IMG/VR virus record: IMGVR_UViG_3300034071_002576
Location: 1 to 64,000 of that record
From: a virus
DNA: 64,000 nucleotides
Reading direction: 5' to 3' (one strand)
Below the pieces are notes generated by a model. That model was not told the DNA's origin. It ran no database searches and was given only the letters and a program-made list of their open reading frames with translations. Made by a program: the position numbers and the translations under genes. This document shows, in pieces, positions 1 through 8,875 of the stretch (positions are counted from its first letter, which is position 1; every line of letters starts with the position of its first letter).

Positions 1-1347
1 ATGCCTCGGGTGCGCCTGCCCGGCGAGGCTCCCGGCCAAATGAGCGTTTTCTCAGCTCCCGAACCTCAATTTAAATACAACATACACACTGCTCCTGAAC
101 CTGAGTTTGGTCCGGGTGCGCGTCCTCTTTCTCTGCGGGAAGCCGACGCCGATACTGCAAACCTGCTTCGGACTCTTGAGCCAGGGACAGCTACGACTCT
201 CGCCCGTCTGGCCGACGATATCGCTTCTGAGTACGGGGTACCAGCCGGGGAAGCTCTTAAAAATATCACCGGTCCGAAGGGCACTGACTACCTCGCCTAT
301 TTGAATACGGCTCGTAAAGGCGAAGGCGGTCAGATGGTTCCCCCCGGCGGCGGCCAAACTATTCCCCCCGGCGGTGGCCAACCCATGCCCGGCAACCGCG
401 GAGGAGAGCTAATTCAATCGCCTGGCGGCGGAGCAGGTCGTCCCGGCCCCCGCGTGGCCGACGACGTCATCGACGTTGACTACCGCCTTATTCGTGAACT
501 GCCTGCTGGACGTCGCGGCGGAGCTCTCGGTCAAGTAAACGTTGATTTAGGTAAAGCGGTACGTGAGTCCGGTCTTACACCCACGCAAATTAAGGCTCTG
601 TTAGCCGGCGGCGGCGCCCTAGGTGTGGGGACACTCCTGGGTGTGATGGGACGCGGCGAGGATACTGAGTCTGTCGCTCCTTTGACAAATGAGCAGGCAT
701 ACCCTCCCCAAGGAGCCGTAACTCCCCCGCCTCGCATGCCGGGCGGAATGCCGCCTTCTATAACCGGACAAGCCGGTAGCGGGCAAGTTTACATCGCCCA
801 AGACGACGGCGATAGTAATTACCGGCAAGCACGTTCTAATGCTCTCCAAGCCGCTAGCCGCGGGGGAGGCGTAATGCCTGGCGCCCCTCGTGCGCCTATT
901 TCAGCCCCTAGTCCTGATCCGAACGCACCAATAGCTGACTATTACCGACAACGGCAGGAGTACGTATCACAGCCTGAGGTTCTCAGGCAAATCATCCGAG
1001 ATGCCTCCGCACTTCCCGGCGTGGCTCCCCAAACTCCCGTTTGGGCGGCTCAAAACCCCGCACTGGCTTATGAAATGCTTCAGCGAGCTAAGGCTCGCCC
1101 TGACTTGTCTCAACAGACACCCCAGCCTGTCACGGTGGAAATTGGTTCTCAACTAGGCGACAACCCAGTCAATAACGCTGCCGGTAACGCAGCCTACGGC
1201 GCCGCTGCCGCAGTAGATCGTTCGGCTGGCGCATCCGATTTAGAAGATGCGACACGTCCTTTAACTCGGCCTAAACTTAATTATGTTCCGCTTGGAGGAC
1301 GTTTTGTTCCTTCGACTGGTTCTATTCCCGCAATCCCCATCGGTTGA
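1..1347 (+). CDS. Pro/Gly-rich putative virion protein, possibly 5'-truncated
   Basis: Open from the first base, so the ATG at position 1 may be internal and the true start may lie outside the window. The 448 visible residues are low in complexity: repeated PPGGGQ blocks at about 112-128, then a small hydrophobic glycine-rich segment at about 196-215 (LLAGGGALGVGTLLGVMG), then a Pro/Ala-rich tail. No enzymatic motif is visible. It is followed after 16 nt by a gene with a good Shine-Dalgarno, in a rightward run that ends in fibre-like proteins, so a structural or internal-virion role is inferred from context only. Confidence 0.6.
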   Translation: MPRVRLPGEAPGQMSVFSAPEPQFKYNIHTAPEPEFGPGARPLSLREADADTANLLRTLEPGTATTLARLADDIASEYGVPAGEALKNITGPKGTDYLAYLNTARKGEGGQMVPPGGGQTIPPGGGQPMPGNRGGELIQSPGGGAGRPGPRVADDVIDVDYRLIRELPAGRRGGALGQVNVDLGKAVRESGLTPTQIKALLAGGGALGVGTLLGVMGRGEDTESVAPLTNEQAYPPQGAVTPPPRMPGGMPPSITGQAGSGQVYIAQDDGDSNYRQARSNALQAASRGGGVMPGAPRAPISAPSPDPNAPIADYYRQRQEYVSQPEVLRQIIRDASALPGVAPQTPVWAAQNPALAYEMLQRAKARPDLSQQTPQPVTVEIGSQLGDNPVNNAAGNAAYGAAAAVDRSAGASDLEDATRPLTRPKLNYVPLGGRFVPSTGSIPAIPIG

Positions 1348-1363
1348 CTTAGGAGACAGTTAA

Positions 1364-1798
1364 ATGGCTGCTACTGACATTTTTACTAATCCTCCGAAAG
1401 TAGGGGGTTATGAGTTTCCTTCTTCGACAAGCTTTAACTACGATGTTTTTCGCCCTGATCTAGGTAATGTTCTCGACCTTAATTCCCTGGGTCTCGGCGG
1501 AGCTTCTGCGCCTAGCCCCGTACAGCCCGGTGCTGAACCCGGCTGGGGTAAACAATTAGAAGATTTCCTAGGCGGTGTAGGCAAATTCGGCGCTGGGTTA
1601 GGCGCAGGCATAGCGGCTGCCCGTGGCGACATGCCGATGGCAGGCCAACTTCTGTCTAATTATTTCCAAGACAAAACTGGAGATACAGACGAAAGTGGTG
1701 AATCTTCCCTGGAGAAAGCTCTCCGCGCTCTTAAGGAGAGTGGCCTTATTTCCTTTAAGCTGAATACGGATGACGAATCCGATAATCTCATGATTTGA
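1364..1798 (+). CDS. hypothetical protein, putative virion component
   Basis: 144 residues, ATG preceded by AGGAGA at a normal distance. A Gly/Ala-rich central segment (about residues 60-90) precedes a charged C-terminal part. I recognise no family. It sits between two presumed structural genes with short gaps, so co-expression with the virion genes is likely. Function unknown. Confidence 0.65.
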   Translation: MAATDIFTNPPKVGGYEFPSSTSFNYDVFRPDLGNVLDLNSLGLGGASAPSPVQPGAEPGWGKQLEDFLGGVGKFGAGLGAGIAAARGDMPMAGQLLSNYFQDKTGDTDESGESSLEKALRALKESGLISFKLNTDDESDNLMI

Positions 1799-1838
1799 GA
1801 CGAAAAATAAATAACACACAACGTACTGAGCTTACCTA

Positions 1839-2393
1839 ATGGCATCGACTTCCACAAACAAGCAGCCCTGTCTTATCGACCGTCCTTTTTTACGGGGCGC
1901 TCGAATTACCAGTGCGACTACCACGTGTAACCCCACCAACCCCAATCTGACTGACCTTATTCAGTTAGTCCGCGTGGGCGACCTCCCTTCGGAGGATGCT
2001 GCTTTGGTTGAAGACATCACCATTGTCAGCAACGAAGGTTATCCCGATAACAGCGGTCGTCGTTCTGTTGACCTGGGGCTCTACGTTTACGCTCCCAACC
2101 AAGCAGCTCCCTCCACGTCGGCTGCCTTAATGGTTGGTCGTGTTGAAGTTGGGCTCAGCGGCTCAACCCGAGGTGTTCCCCAGAGCGTTCAGCTGTTCGC
2201 CTGCAACGCACCGACTCCTCAAGTTGGTGATACAAACCTTCTCGCGCCCATTCAAGTCGGTAAATCCGAGGGTTTGTATCTGGAGAAAGGATACATCCTC
2301 GCTGTAGGTTACATCGGTAATGGAAGCACCGCAGTATCCGGCGGTTTGAGTCCTTCTGGTATCACTATTTGGAGCCAAGGCGGCTTCTACTAA
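1839..2393 (+). CDS. hypothetical virion-type beta-rich protein
   Basis: 184 residues, rich in Ser, Thr, Gly and Val, with alternating hydrophobics that suggest a beta fold and no catalytic motif. It resembles small capsid-decoration or tail proteins only in composition and context. The stop is 3 nt before the next start, so the two genes are probably translationally coupled. Confidence 0.65.
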   Translation: MASTSTNKQPCLIDRPFLRGARITSATTTCNPTNPNLTDLIQLVRVGDLPSEDAALVEDITIVSNEGYPDNSGRRSVDLGLYVYAPNQAAPSTSAALMVGRVEVGLSGSTRGVPQSVQLFACNAPTPQVGDTNLLAPIQVGKSEGLYLEKGYILAVGYIGNGSTAVSGGLSPSGITIWSQGGFY

Positions 2394-2396
2394 ATT

Positions 2397-3929
2397 GTGT
2401 CACGGAGACGCGGGTCAGATAATTTTAACTTGCGGCCGTTTAAGGCAACAAATCCTGCTGAATTACCGAAAACGGTAAAGGGATCCGATAACACAAAGGA
2501 GTTGAATTCTCCTTTACCGTTTAAACGGCGTTTCCGACCTGCGCTTAATACAAAAGATTTCAGCGTAACCAGCGAGTACGATTACGCTTCGCTTTGGGTG
2601 CGTTGGCGCCGTGGCTATGAGCTGAGTATGTATTCTCAGCAGGCTTACGGAGGTTTAACTTATTCTTTTAAGTATTTCGTATCGGGTACTCCTGGACTGG
2701 GTGTCTTTCTACCCGGCATGTGTTTTATGTATCCGACCACACGGACGGATATGCGTATGCACATGGTTGGGATTCGTCCTAGAGATTCGTTTAACTTTCT
2801 TAATTTCGGTTATTCGATCGTTTCTGTCACTGACTATGACGCGGACACCTACGCGGTGCGCTTGAGCTCTAATTTTGGCGCTCCTATTTCTTTCTTCACA
2901 GGCGAAGTTCTGTCTAATAGATTCAGAGCAGACGGTACAGACAAAGAATACGGATTTAATAATTACACAGTAACTGCTGTAGGTATCAACAACGTACCCG
3001 TAAACCCTTCTTACGCTCCTATTTTTAACACCCTGTTTTTATCTCACGGTGAGAACACAAGTTGGGCTGTAGTTGACGAAAATACACTGGCTATACCCGC
3101 TACAGGACCGCCGGCTGTTGGAGAGTACCTAACAACCGAGATGCGCTCACAATGCACTTGCTCTGATTTCTTAGCCAGGGAGAACTTTAATTTATATGAT
3201 GCGTCTATACGTCGCAAGTACCCGCGAACACGTCCACAAAACTTCGATCCCGGTTACTACGATGCCGGTGTCGACGGCTCGCCGCGGTTAGTAGACTCAT
3301 CAGATAATCCAGGTTTTGCTAGAACTTTTGGTTTTATTTACATTAATCAGATATACAATATTCCTAGTTTTTCTGAAGCTACGTATTCCGATCCCAACTT
3401 CTTCTACTACCAACCGAAATGGTGTAAGCATATTTATGCCGCTATGTGGGACATGCAGCGGGCCTACAACCAAGGCGTTGCAACAGGACCGTGGTTACCT
3501 CAGCCGACGGACGAACCTCTTAACGAGTATTACAGAGAGTATTTTGAAAAAGAATTAGCACGCCAAACAACATTTCTCAAACGAGAGAAAGATTTGGTCT
3601 GGTGGCAGCGTTACAGCCCCGCGAAAGATGATATGCCAACACACATGATGTATCCGGATATGTATAACATGATGACTAAGACATTAAATGCAGGAGACTT
3701 AGCTGCGCTGAATACGCTTCAGGGACGCAGTTTTGAGATGTTTACTATTGATGAGTTTAACCCCTTCGATCCTGCATCGTTTGTTGTTAGTACTTACGAC
3801 GGGGGAACGTACGAAAACGGTGTGTTAGTTAATCAACCCACTAATATTTTTGATGGCGGGCAGTACCTGAACGGGGTTATAGTTCCTCCAGCTGGTTTCC
3901 CGTCACTAATAAACGGCGGCGTATATTAA
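2397..3929 (+). CDS. putative virion protein with a SWIM-like zinc motif
   Basis: 510 residues from a GTG start (TTG at 2395 is out of frame). Tyr/Phe/Asn-rich, as is common for phage tail and baseplate proteins. Cysteines and a histidine are arranged CTCSDF (near residue 258) and, about 80 residues later, KWCKHIYA. This matches the CxC...CxH pattern of SWIM-type zinc binding. The C-terminus carries short repeats (DGGTYENGVLVNQPTN and DGGQYLNGVIVPPAG). It abuts the next fibre-like gene with no gap. Structural role inferred from neighbours; the zinc motif is seen, but its function is unknown. Confidence 0.6.
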   Translation: MSRRRGSDNFNLRPFKATNPAELPKTVKGSDNTKELNSPLPFKRRFRPALNTKDFSVTSEYDYASLWVRWRRGYELSMYSQQAYGGLTYSFKYFVSGTPGLGVFLPGMCFMYPTTRTDMRMHMVGIRPRDSFNFLNFGYSIVSVTDYDADTYAVRLSSNFGAPISFFTGEVLSNRFRADGTDKEYGFNNYTVTAVGINNVPVNPSYAPIFNTLFLSHGENTSWAVVDENTLAIPATGPPAVGEYLTTEMRSQCTCSDFLARENFNLYDASIRRKYPRTRPQNFDPGYYDAGVDGSPRLVDSSDNPGFARTFGFIYINQIYNIPSFSEATYSDPNFFYYQPKWCKHIYAAMWDMQRAYNQGVATGPWLPQPTDEPLNEYYREYFEKELARQTTFLKREKDLVWWQRYSPAKDDMPTHMMYPDMYNMMTKTLNAGDLAALNTLQGRSFEMFTIDEFNPFDPASFVVSTYDGGTYENGVLVNQPTNIFDGGQYLNGVIVPPAGFPSLINGGVY

Positions 3930-4559
3930 ATGACCTCGACTCCCGTCATTCTTCTTCTTAAAAGATCCGGCCAGTCATCTGATCGACCTCAGACTAGTGT
4001 TGTTCAAAATGGCGAACTTGCCATCGCCGTGGGCGCAGCCGACCCAGGTCTCTACTTCGAGGATTCTGCCGGAAGTATTCGAAAAATCGGCCCTTCGCAT
4101 TACGGCACGACGGCACCAAACTCAGCTCCTGTCGGGTTAGCGGGTAACTCAGTTGGCGAGCTTTGGGCTGACAGCTCGTCGAGTAGCTATTACCTGAAAG
4201 TCTGGACTGGCGGCGTGTGGCAAAAAGTTGGAGCCGGATTCGCCGATTCTGCAACTACGGCGACTACGGCAACTACGGCAACATTTGCGACCCAAGCCTC
4301 TACGTCTACACTTTCGTCTGGTACTATTCTGGCTTCTGGTGCCATACTGGCTTCTGGTGCCGTTTTTTCTAACACAGCGACGCTAGCTTCCGGAGCCATA
4401 CTGGCTTCTGGTGCCATTCAGAGTTCCACTGTGGTTCTTAGCGGGTTACCGAGTCCGACCGCGAACCCATCTGGAACTCTTATCTACCAAGTTCAATCTT
4501 CCGGCGTGTTTGCCGCCGGACTTTACGTCCGCGCTAGGGACACGTGGCTTCTTGTTTAA
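3930..4559 (+). CDS. short tail-fibre-like repeat protein
   Basis: 209 residues, starting directly after the previous stop. The N-terminal half resembles the conserved head of cyanophage fibre proteins (QNGELAIAVGAADPGLYFED, then GELWADSS and LKVWTGGVWQKVG). The C-terminal half is a Thr/Ala/Ser repeat region with several LASGAI units, expected to form a trimeric beta or collagen-like stalk. The stop overlaps the stop of the convergent Dps-like gene by 4 nt. Probable tail fibre or adhesin subunit. Confidence 0.65.
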   Translation: MTSTPVILLLKRSGQSSDRPQTSVVQNGELAIAVGAADPGLYFEDSAGSIRKIGPSHYGTTAPNSAPVGLAGNSVGELWADSSSSSYYLKVWTGGVWQKVGAGFADSATTATTATTATFATQASTSTLSSGTILASGAILASGAVFSNTATLASGAILASGAIQSSTVVLSGLPSPTANPSGTLIYQVQSSGVFAAGLYVRARDTWLLV

Positions 4560-5095
4560 GGGCGAAGAGTGCTCTTAAGGAACCAAGAAGATTTGAACAT
4601 CGCTCCCACAAGTTCCGCCAGGTAGTTTTCGATGTCCGGAGCGTCGACTTCTTTTGCTACTTTTTGAAGATCTTTGGAGGCCATTCCGCACGCCTCTAAA
4701 TTTTTCAGATATACGGTAAGACCTTCGCGTGTTTCGTATGCTTTAACGTGTTTAAATCCTTTGTACGCGCCCAGTAAACCTCGCTCGCACATAGGCATCA
4801 AGAAGTCCATCGAGCGAATAAATTCGCCGATTTTGTCGAATTGATCGATGTGTGCGTTGTACTGCTTTTTCAGGAACTTGTGGATAGGCAAAAAGAGCGG
4901 ACCCTCGACATTCAGGTGAAGAAGGTGACTCTGAACGTAAAGTTGGTGTAAATAAGACGATAAAGACACCAGTCCAGAAATTAAATCCTGAACTGATGCC
5001 TTGTTCTCCTCGTTCCCCTCCTCCGATTCTTCGAACATCTGCTCGGTAGCTTCCTGCGGAGCAGGCATAGAGTTAAAAGAACCGGAGAACGTCAT
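4556..5095 (-). CDS. Dps-like ferritin-family protein
   Basis: 179 residues. The core resembles Dps/mini-ferritin: a helix containing QSHLLHLNVEGPLFLPIHKF, followed by QYNAHIDQFDKIGEFIR. Spacing of the conserved ferroxidase ligands of Dps is kept for four of five positions: H, H twelve residues later, D fifteen after that, and E four further. The usual Asp four residues after the second His is Lys, so iron oxidation may be weakened. Dps proteins bind DNA and detoxify iron and peroxide. Here the N-terminal extension (about 40 residues) is acidic rather than basic, so DNA binding by that tail is doubtful. It lies 10 nt downstream of an HTH gene on the same strand. Confidence 0.6.
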   Translation of the reverse strand: MTFSGSFNSMPAPQEATEQMFEESEEGNEENKASVQDLISGLVSLSSYLHQLYVQSHLLHLNVEGPLFLPIHKFLKKQYNAHIDQFDKIGEFIRSMDFLMPMCERGLLGAYKGFKHVKAYETREGLTVYLKNLEACGMASKDLQKVAKEVDAPDIENYLAELVGAMFKSSWFLKSTLRP

Positions 5096-5105
5096 TGTTT
5101 ATTTA

Positions 5106-5372
5106 TCAGAAAGAGCAAGCAGCCGCAGTTTCGGGCTCTGCAGTTTCCACTTTAGCTGCGGAGGAAGTCTTCAGGTATTCTTCAAGTGCGTTTTTGTTCA
5201 CGCGATAGAGAGATTTGGCGCCGTTAGGCTGCAGATTTACGAAGATTTGCTTGGGCCAGCCACCGGGCTGGTTGGACTCAGTCAGAGCGATACGCTTGCG
5301 AACGAAACCAGAGCTGCAGTTCAGGAATTCAGCAGTTTCTGCGATTGTCAGGAGATTCTTGTCGTCAGGCAT
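5106..5372 (-). CDS. HTH DNA-binding protein, excisionase/MerR-like
   Basis: 88 residues. Residues 7-30 (LTIAETAEFLNCSSGFVRKR) read as the winged-helix HTH of the helix_turn_helix_17/excisionase class, followed by a wing with YRVNKNALEEYL, the usual ending of this domain. An Ala/Glu/Thr-rich tail follows. It is the first gene of a two-gene leftward unit with the Dps-like gene and may regulate it. Target unknown. Confidence 0.65.
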   Translation of the reverse strand: MPDDKNLLTIAETAEFLNCSSGFVRKRIALTESNQPGGWPKQIFVNLQPNGAKSLYRVNKNALEEYLKTSSAAKVETAEPETAAACSF

Positions 5373-5385
5373 GACGGTATAGAAG

Positions 5386-5553
5386 ATGAGTTACAGAGGG
5401 AACTATAGAGCTTTTTCTGCTCTGCGTGGCGATGTGTGGAGGAGTTTAGGTACTCTTAAGGTTTCTGTTACGGTTGATGACGTGCTTGATTCTTTAGAAT
5501 ATCCTCAGGTTCCATGTATTAATGGCTATCCGCATCGCTGGGGAAATTTTTAA
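5386..5553 (+). CDS. possible small ORF, 55 aa
   Basis: Starts at an ATG 14 nt from the divergent HTH gene and runs 55 codons, overlapping the next gene's start by 32 nt. The translation begins MSYRGNYRAFSALRGDVW. There is no clear Shine-Dalgarno and no recognised family. The interval also holds a TCTTAAGGTT motif seen again near 11783, so it could instead be leader or promoter DNA. Confidence 0.3.
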   Translation: MSYRGNYRAFSALRGDVWRSLGTLKVSVTVDDVLDSLEYPQVPCINGYPHRWGNF

Positions 5554-5770
5554 AAACTATAACGTCCCCAAAAAAGACGTTCAGGGCGGTAAAGAATTCT
5601 CCGTGGCAGCGAAGGAAGGGAATACTGTGCGTTTAGTGCGATTTGGTGATCCGAATATGGAAAACCGTAGCGATAATCCAGATCGCCGGCAAGCTTTTCG
5701 GTCGCGTCACAGCTGCGACGAAAAGAAAAGCAAACTTACTCCTGGGTATTGGTCCTGTAAAGCATGGTAA
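5522..5770 (+). CDS. small conserved phage/virus domain protein, function unknown
   Basis: 82 residues. The second half contains NPDRRQAFRSRHSCDEKK followed by LTPGYWSCKAW. I recognise this as a short module found alone or at the ends of larger proteins in many phages and some algal viruses, typically of the form SFRARHNCD...YWSCKxW. Its biochemical role is not known to me. Conserved Arg, His, Asp and two Cys suggest metal binding or a catalytic site. Confidence 0.65.
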   Translation: MAIRIAGEIFKNYNVPKKDVQGGKEFSVAAKEGNTVRLVRFGDPNMENRSDNPDRRQAFRSRHSCDEKKSKLTPGYWSCKAW

Positions 5771-5880
5771 GCACACTTAGTGTTATTTTTATCTCTAACG
5801 CATAACGAATCGTTTTATTTTCTAGAAGAGTGTGATAAGGAGACGCTAAGAGTTAGACTCTGAGTATCGGCAGCCGGCAC

Positions 5881-6135
5881 ATGGCCTCCAAGCGTGATTC
5901 GGAGCACACAGGGAACTTAGCCTGCGGTTTGACGCTGGAAGACGAGTTTGTACTTACACGCATTCGTACTAAAGCTCACACACTGCATAGTAAGGATCGC
6001 GATAATTATCTCTGGGATAAAGTGTTTAAATTGATCTGTCGAGAAAGAGCCTACAAAACCGTAATGGCTGAAGTCGGAATTGCTGTGGATACAAATATGC
6101 AGTTATTCGACGACGAAGAACTAAAACAAGATTGA
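5881..6135 (+). CDS. hypothetical protein, 84 aa
   Basis: ATG start, with AAGGAG about 40 nt upstream but no close Shine-Dalgarno. Mixed charged, probably helical, with no motif recognised. It lies 110 nt after the YWSCKAW gene and 39 nt before the lytic transglycosylase gene, on the same strand. Confidence 0.5.
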   Translation: MASKRDSEHTGNLACGLTLEDEFVLTRIRTKAHTLHSKDRDNYLWDKVFKLICRERAYKTVMAEVGIAVDTNMQLFDDEELKQD

Positions 6136-6174
6136 TCAGGATTTAAACTACGTTAATAAGCTTATTCTTCGCTG

Positions 6175-7506
6175 ATGTCTTACACGAGCGAACAACTGAA
6201 AGCCATTGCACGGCAAAAAGCTCGTGAATTTGGTGTAAATGAAAATATCTTCTTGCGTTTAATACAAAAGGAGTCAGGCTGGAATCCGCGAGCGCGGAGT
6301 TCTGTTGGCGCGGAAGGACTGGGTCAACTGATGCCTCCCACGGCTAAAGGGCTTGGTGTGTCCAATGCTTACGATCCTGTTCAGAACCTAACAGGAAGTG
6401 CACGTTACTTAGGTCAGCAGCTCAAGCGCTTCGGGTCTTACGAAAAAGCACTAGCGGCGTATAACGCAGGTCCCGGAAACGTGGAACGCTATGGAGGTAT
6501 TCCTCCTTTTAAAGAAACTCAAAATTATGTGAAAACAATCTTAGAGGGAGCGCAGCCGCCGGCTGCTCGGCTGTCCTCACCCTCTGCTCCGCGCCAAGCT
6601 GCTCCTGCTCCGCGCCAAGCCACCCCTGCTCCCGTCGGCGCAGCTTCCCGTATTCAGCTGCCGAAATTTGATTTGCCGGGCGCACTTAAAACTCTGTTGC
6701 TGCGATCCGCCGTTCAAGGAGTCAGTGGTGACGGCGGGACGGCGGAAGCCATGCAGTTGCGCGCTCGGGCTGACGCTTTAGCTGAGGCGGGTTACGAAGA
6801 TGAAGCGGATGTTCTTGAGTCGCAATCCATTAGCAAGCTGGTTCAATCGACTCAACAGGTCGGCCTCGATCCCGCGACACTGGCGAAAAATATTCTCGAA
6901 CTAAGGCAGCAGCAACTTGCGTACAACGCAGAAGCTTCGCGAATCGAGAAAAGCCTTAACGACGTCGCCGTGGGACAGACGGCACAAGCTACTGGTGTTA
7001 ATACGCAAACAGGGGCTAAGCCTTCTCAAGGTTTCGCGCAAACTGGGAGAGGAATCGCGTATCCGAATGCTGTTGTCACCTCTGCCGTCGATGCCACGGG
7101 TGAACCTGGGTTGGATTTTGCGCTCGCGGGAGGTGCTAATGCAGTATTTGCGACGCCTTTCAATGCTCAGGTTCTGAAAGTCGTAAAAGACCCGAATCCT
7201 GCGAATCGCGGAGCTGGTGGCCGTGGTTATGGAAATTATGTGGAATTACGAGGTGTGACACCAGAAGGCAAATCCTTCGACACTCTGATTGCGCACTTTA
7301 ATAAACTCAATCCCAATCTAAAACCTGGCATGCGGTTAGCTGCCGGTACTCCTCTAGGACTTCAAGGCGAAACGGGTCGAGCGACGGGACCTCACATTTC
7401 GATGGACTTTTACGATCCAGGTGCTACAACAAGCAGTCCAGATATCCTGCGGATAAGAGATATTGTTGCTGATAGAATTAAAAAAGGCCAAGCACCTTTC
7501 GGATAA
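6175..7506 (+). CDS. virion-associated lytic transglycosylase (SLT) with degenerate M23 domain
   Basis: 443 residues. Residues 5-125 are a textbook SLT lytic transglycosylase: catalytic Glu in QKESGWNP, then [28 protein letters not shown] and the ETQNYV ending. This domain cleaves the MurNAc-GlcNAc bond in peptidoglycan. A Pro/Ala linker (about 127-160) and a helical region follow. Residues about 305-435 resemble an M23 beta-lytic peptidase ([26 protein letters not shown]), but the HxH zinc motif reads HIS and the first His ligand is missing. This domain probably binds cell wall rather than cuts it. Its length and position suggest a tail-tip enzyme that locally opens the wall at infection. 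TAATG overlap with the next gene. Confidence 0.85.
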   Translation: MSYTSEQLKAIARQKAREFGVNENIFLRLIQKESGWNPRARSSVGAEGLGQLMPPTAKGLGVSNAYDPVQNLTGSARYLGQQLKRFGSYEKALAAYNAGPGNVERYGGIPPFKETQNYVKTILEGAQPPAARLSSPSAPRQAAPAPRQATPAPVGAASRIQLPKFDLPGALKTLLLRSAVQGVSGDGGTAEAMQLRARADALAEAGYEDEADVLESQSISKLVQSTQQVGLDPATLAKNILELRQQQLAYNAEASRIEKSLNDVAVGQTAQATGVNTQTGAKPSQGFAQTGRGIAYPNAVVTSAVDATGEPGLDFALAGGANAVFATPFNAQVLKVVKDPNPANRGAGGRGYGNYVELRGVTPEGKSFDTLIAHFNKLNPNLKPGMRLAAGTPLGLQGETGRATGPHISMDFYDPGATTSSPDILRIRDIVADRIKKGQAPFG

Positions 7507-8039
7507 TGGGTTTATTCGGTCCTAGCGCTGCTGAACGCGCGCAGTCTTCCGTTAATACTGCCCTCGGTATTCAGAAAAAAACCATCAAGGCGCTTCGACG
7601 TCAGAATAAAAAACTTAGGCAGCGAAGCAATAGGCAGCAGGAGACTATTAGTAGTCTCGCCCCTATGGGTTCGCGTGAAGCTACTACACAGCTTTCGCAG
7701 GATTTTTACAAAGCACTGGGAAACATCGGTACGCAATACAGCCGGCAACTCTCTCAGTTTGATCCCAATCTCTTAGCTTCTCAGTCGTCTAAGCGATTTG
7801 CCGGGATGCTGTCTGCGAGTATGAACGATTATACGAATCGTCTAAATCAAGCAAGTCAAGCAGGCAGTGCTCGCTTATACGCAGCTTTATCCGCACCTAT
7901 TACACAGTTCCGTCAGATTTCCGAAGATCCGGCTTTCAATAATCTGCTGAATCAAACCTTCATGGCTTACGCCGCCAATCCCCCCACTGTGACGAGCGAC
8001 GTGGAGTCCATGAAGCCTCTGTACACATACAATGTCTGA
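7506..8039 (+). CDS. putative internal virion or tail protein
   Basis: 177 residues, coupled to the lytic transglycosylase gene by a TAATG overlap. The N-terminus is GLFGPSAAERAQ, then a strongly basic coiled-coil-like stretch (KKTIKALRRQNKKLRQR), then Gln/Ala/Ser-rich helices. No family recognised. Coupling to a virion lysin suggests it is packaged or assembled with it. Confidence 0.6.
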   Translation: MGLFGPSAAERAQSSVNTALGIQKKTIKALRRQNKKLRQRSNRQQETISSLAPMGSREATTQLSQDFYKALGNIGTQYSRQLSQFDPNLLASQSSKRFAGMLSASMNDYTNRLNQASQAGSARLYAALSAPITQFRQISEDPAFNNLLNQTFMAYAANPPTVTSDVESMKPLYTYNV

Positions 8040-8337
8040 GGAAATTCGGCCTTCGGCTCATGAGCGAAAAGTAGGTTTCCACGGGGAAGCTCCTTTCGCT
8101 AAACATGACTATCGATACCGCAGTCGTGATGTTATTCGGATGGCCGGAAAGGTTTGGAGTGAGGGGCCTGCGGAAAGGCGTCGTCGTTTAGAACGGGAAA
8201 GGCTCTCCGGCAAATCTAAGTCTGTGCCAGTCGGTTTAGGTTTCGCGGATCGGGATTCCTACGGCCCTAATGACAGCTTCGAGGCAACCCGCTTTCTCAG
8301 TAATATACGCGCCCCAGAGGACTATAAAAGTCTATAA
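8032..8337 (+). CDS. hypothetical basic protein
   Basis: 101 residues, starting 8 nt inside the preceding gene and ending 41 nt inside the convergent Dam-like gene. Arg-rich centre (AERRRRLERERLSGKSK). No domain recognised. Likely the last gene of the 6175-8337 rightward unit. Confidence 0.55.
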   Translation: MSEEIRPSAHERKVGFHGEAPFAKHDYRYRSRDVIRMAGKVWSEGPAERRRRLERERLSGKSKSVPVGLGFADRDSYGPNDSFEATRFLSNIRAPEDYKSL

Positions 8338-8875
8338 AGTCTTTAATTCTCTTATCAGGGTAGTCTGAGACTGGCATATATAAAATAAATCCGTAGCATC
8401 TTGTGTTGGAAATTTTAGGTAAATCCGGCGTATCTAGGTGAAGAGCCGGTTTTTCTCTAAGAACGCAGAGAGGTAAGTCCAGTCCGATTTTCTGCGTGGT
8501 TATTAAGGCTACCTCCGTAGAGGTTAGAAAAATGATCGCTTCTTCAAATGTGTTCCGTAGATACTGCCGGTAACATTCCTCCAGCCACACACGTTGAGCT
8601 GATTTAACAAACCTTTTTTTGCGGCGAAAAACGCTAGTGTCCGGAGGTTGTTCCTCGTAAGTCAGACGATCCCTCGGGGGGTATAGATAGATATTTTTGG
8701 CTTTCCATGTCTGCTTTAGACCGTTATCTTCGGCGGTGAAGTAACGATCAGCATTCACCAGAGTATTCGCTGACTTACTCGAAGCCGGATCAAGATCTAT
8801 ACGGCCGCCGAAAAAAGCCGAAGTTGTGCCTAAGATTTCCGGCGGAGAAACAAAATCAGTCTCGACTTGCGGCAT
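8297..8875 (-). CDS. Dam-like adenine methyltransferase homologue lacking NPPY
   Basis: 192 residues. The N-terminus follows the phage N6-adenine methyltransferase (Dam, PF05869-type) pattern: SPPEIL, FGGRIDLDPASS, a conserved Asn/Ala pair, then YFTAEDNGLKQTW. The catalytic tetrapeptide that should follow, usually NPPY in the context WLNPPYG, reads YPPR. Enzymes of this family transfer a methyl from SAM to adenine N6 through that Asn and Tyr. Loss of both suggests an inactive or repurposed protein, perhaps a SAM- or DNA-binding decoy. It is the last gene of a leftward run and overlaps the preceding gene by 20 nt. Confidence 0.6.
   Translation of the reverse strand: MPQVETDFVSPPEILGTTSAFFGGRIDLDPASSKSANTLVNADRYFTAEDNGLKQTWKAKNIYLYPPRDRLTYEEQPPDTSVFRRKKRFVKSAQRVWLEECYRQYLRNTFEEAIIFLTSTEVALITTQKIGLDLPLCVLREKPALHLDTPDLPKISNTRCYGFILYMPVSDYPDKRIKDFIDFYSPLGRVYY

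Noticed and set aside
2397-3929. SWIM-domain regulator
   Set aside because: The CxC...CxH residues are seen, but the rest is aromatic-rich and structural-like, and the gene is embedded in virion genes; kept as a motif only.
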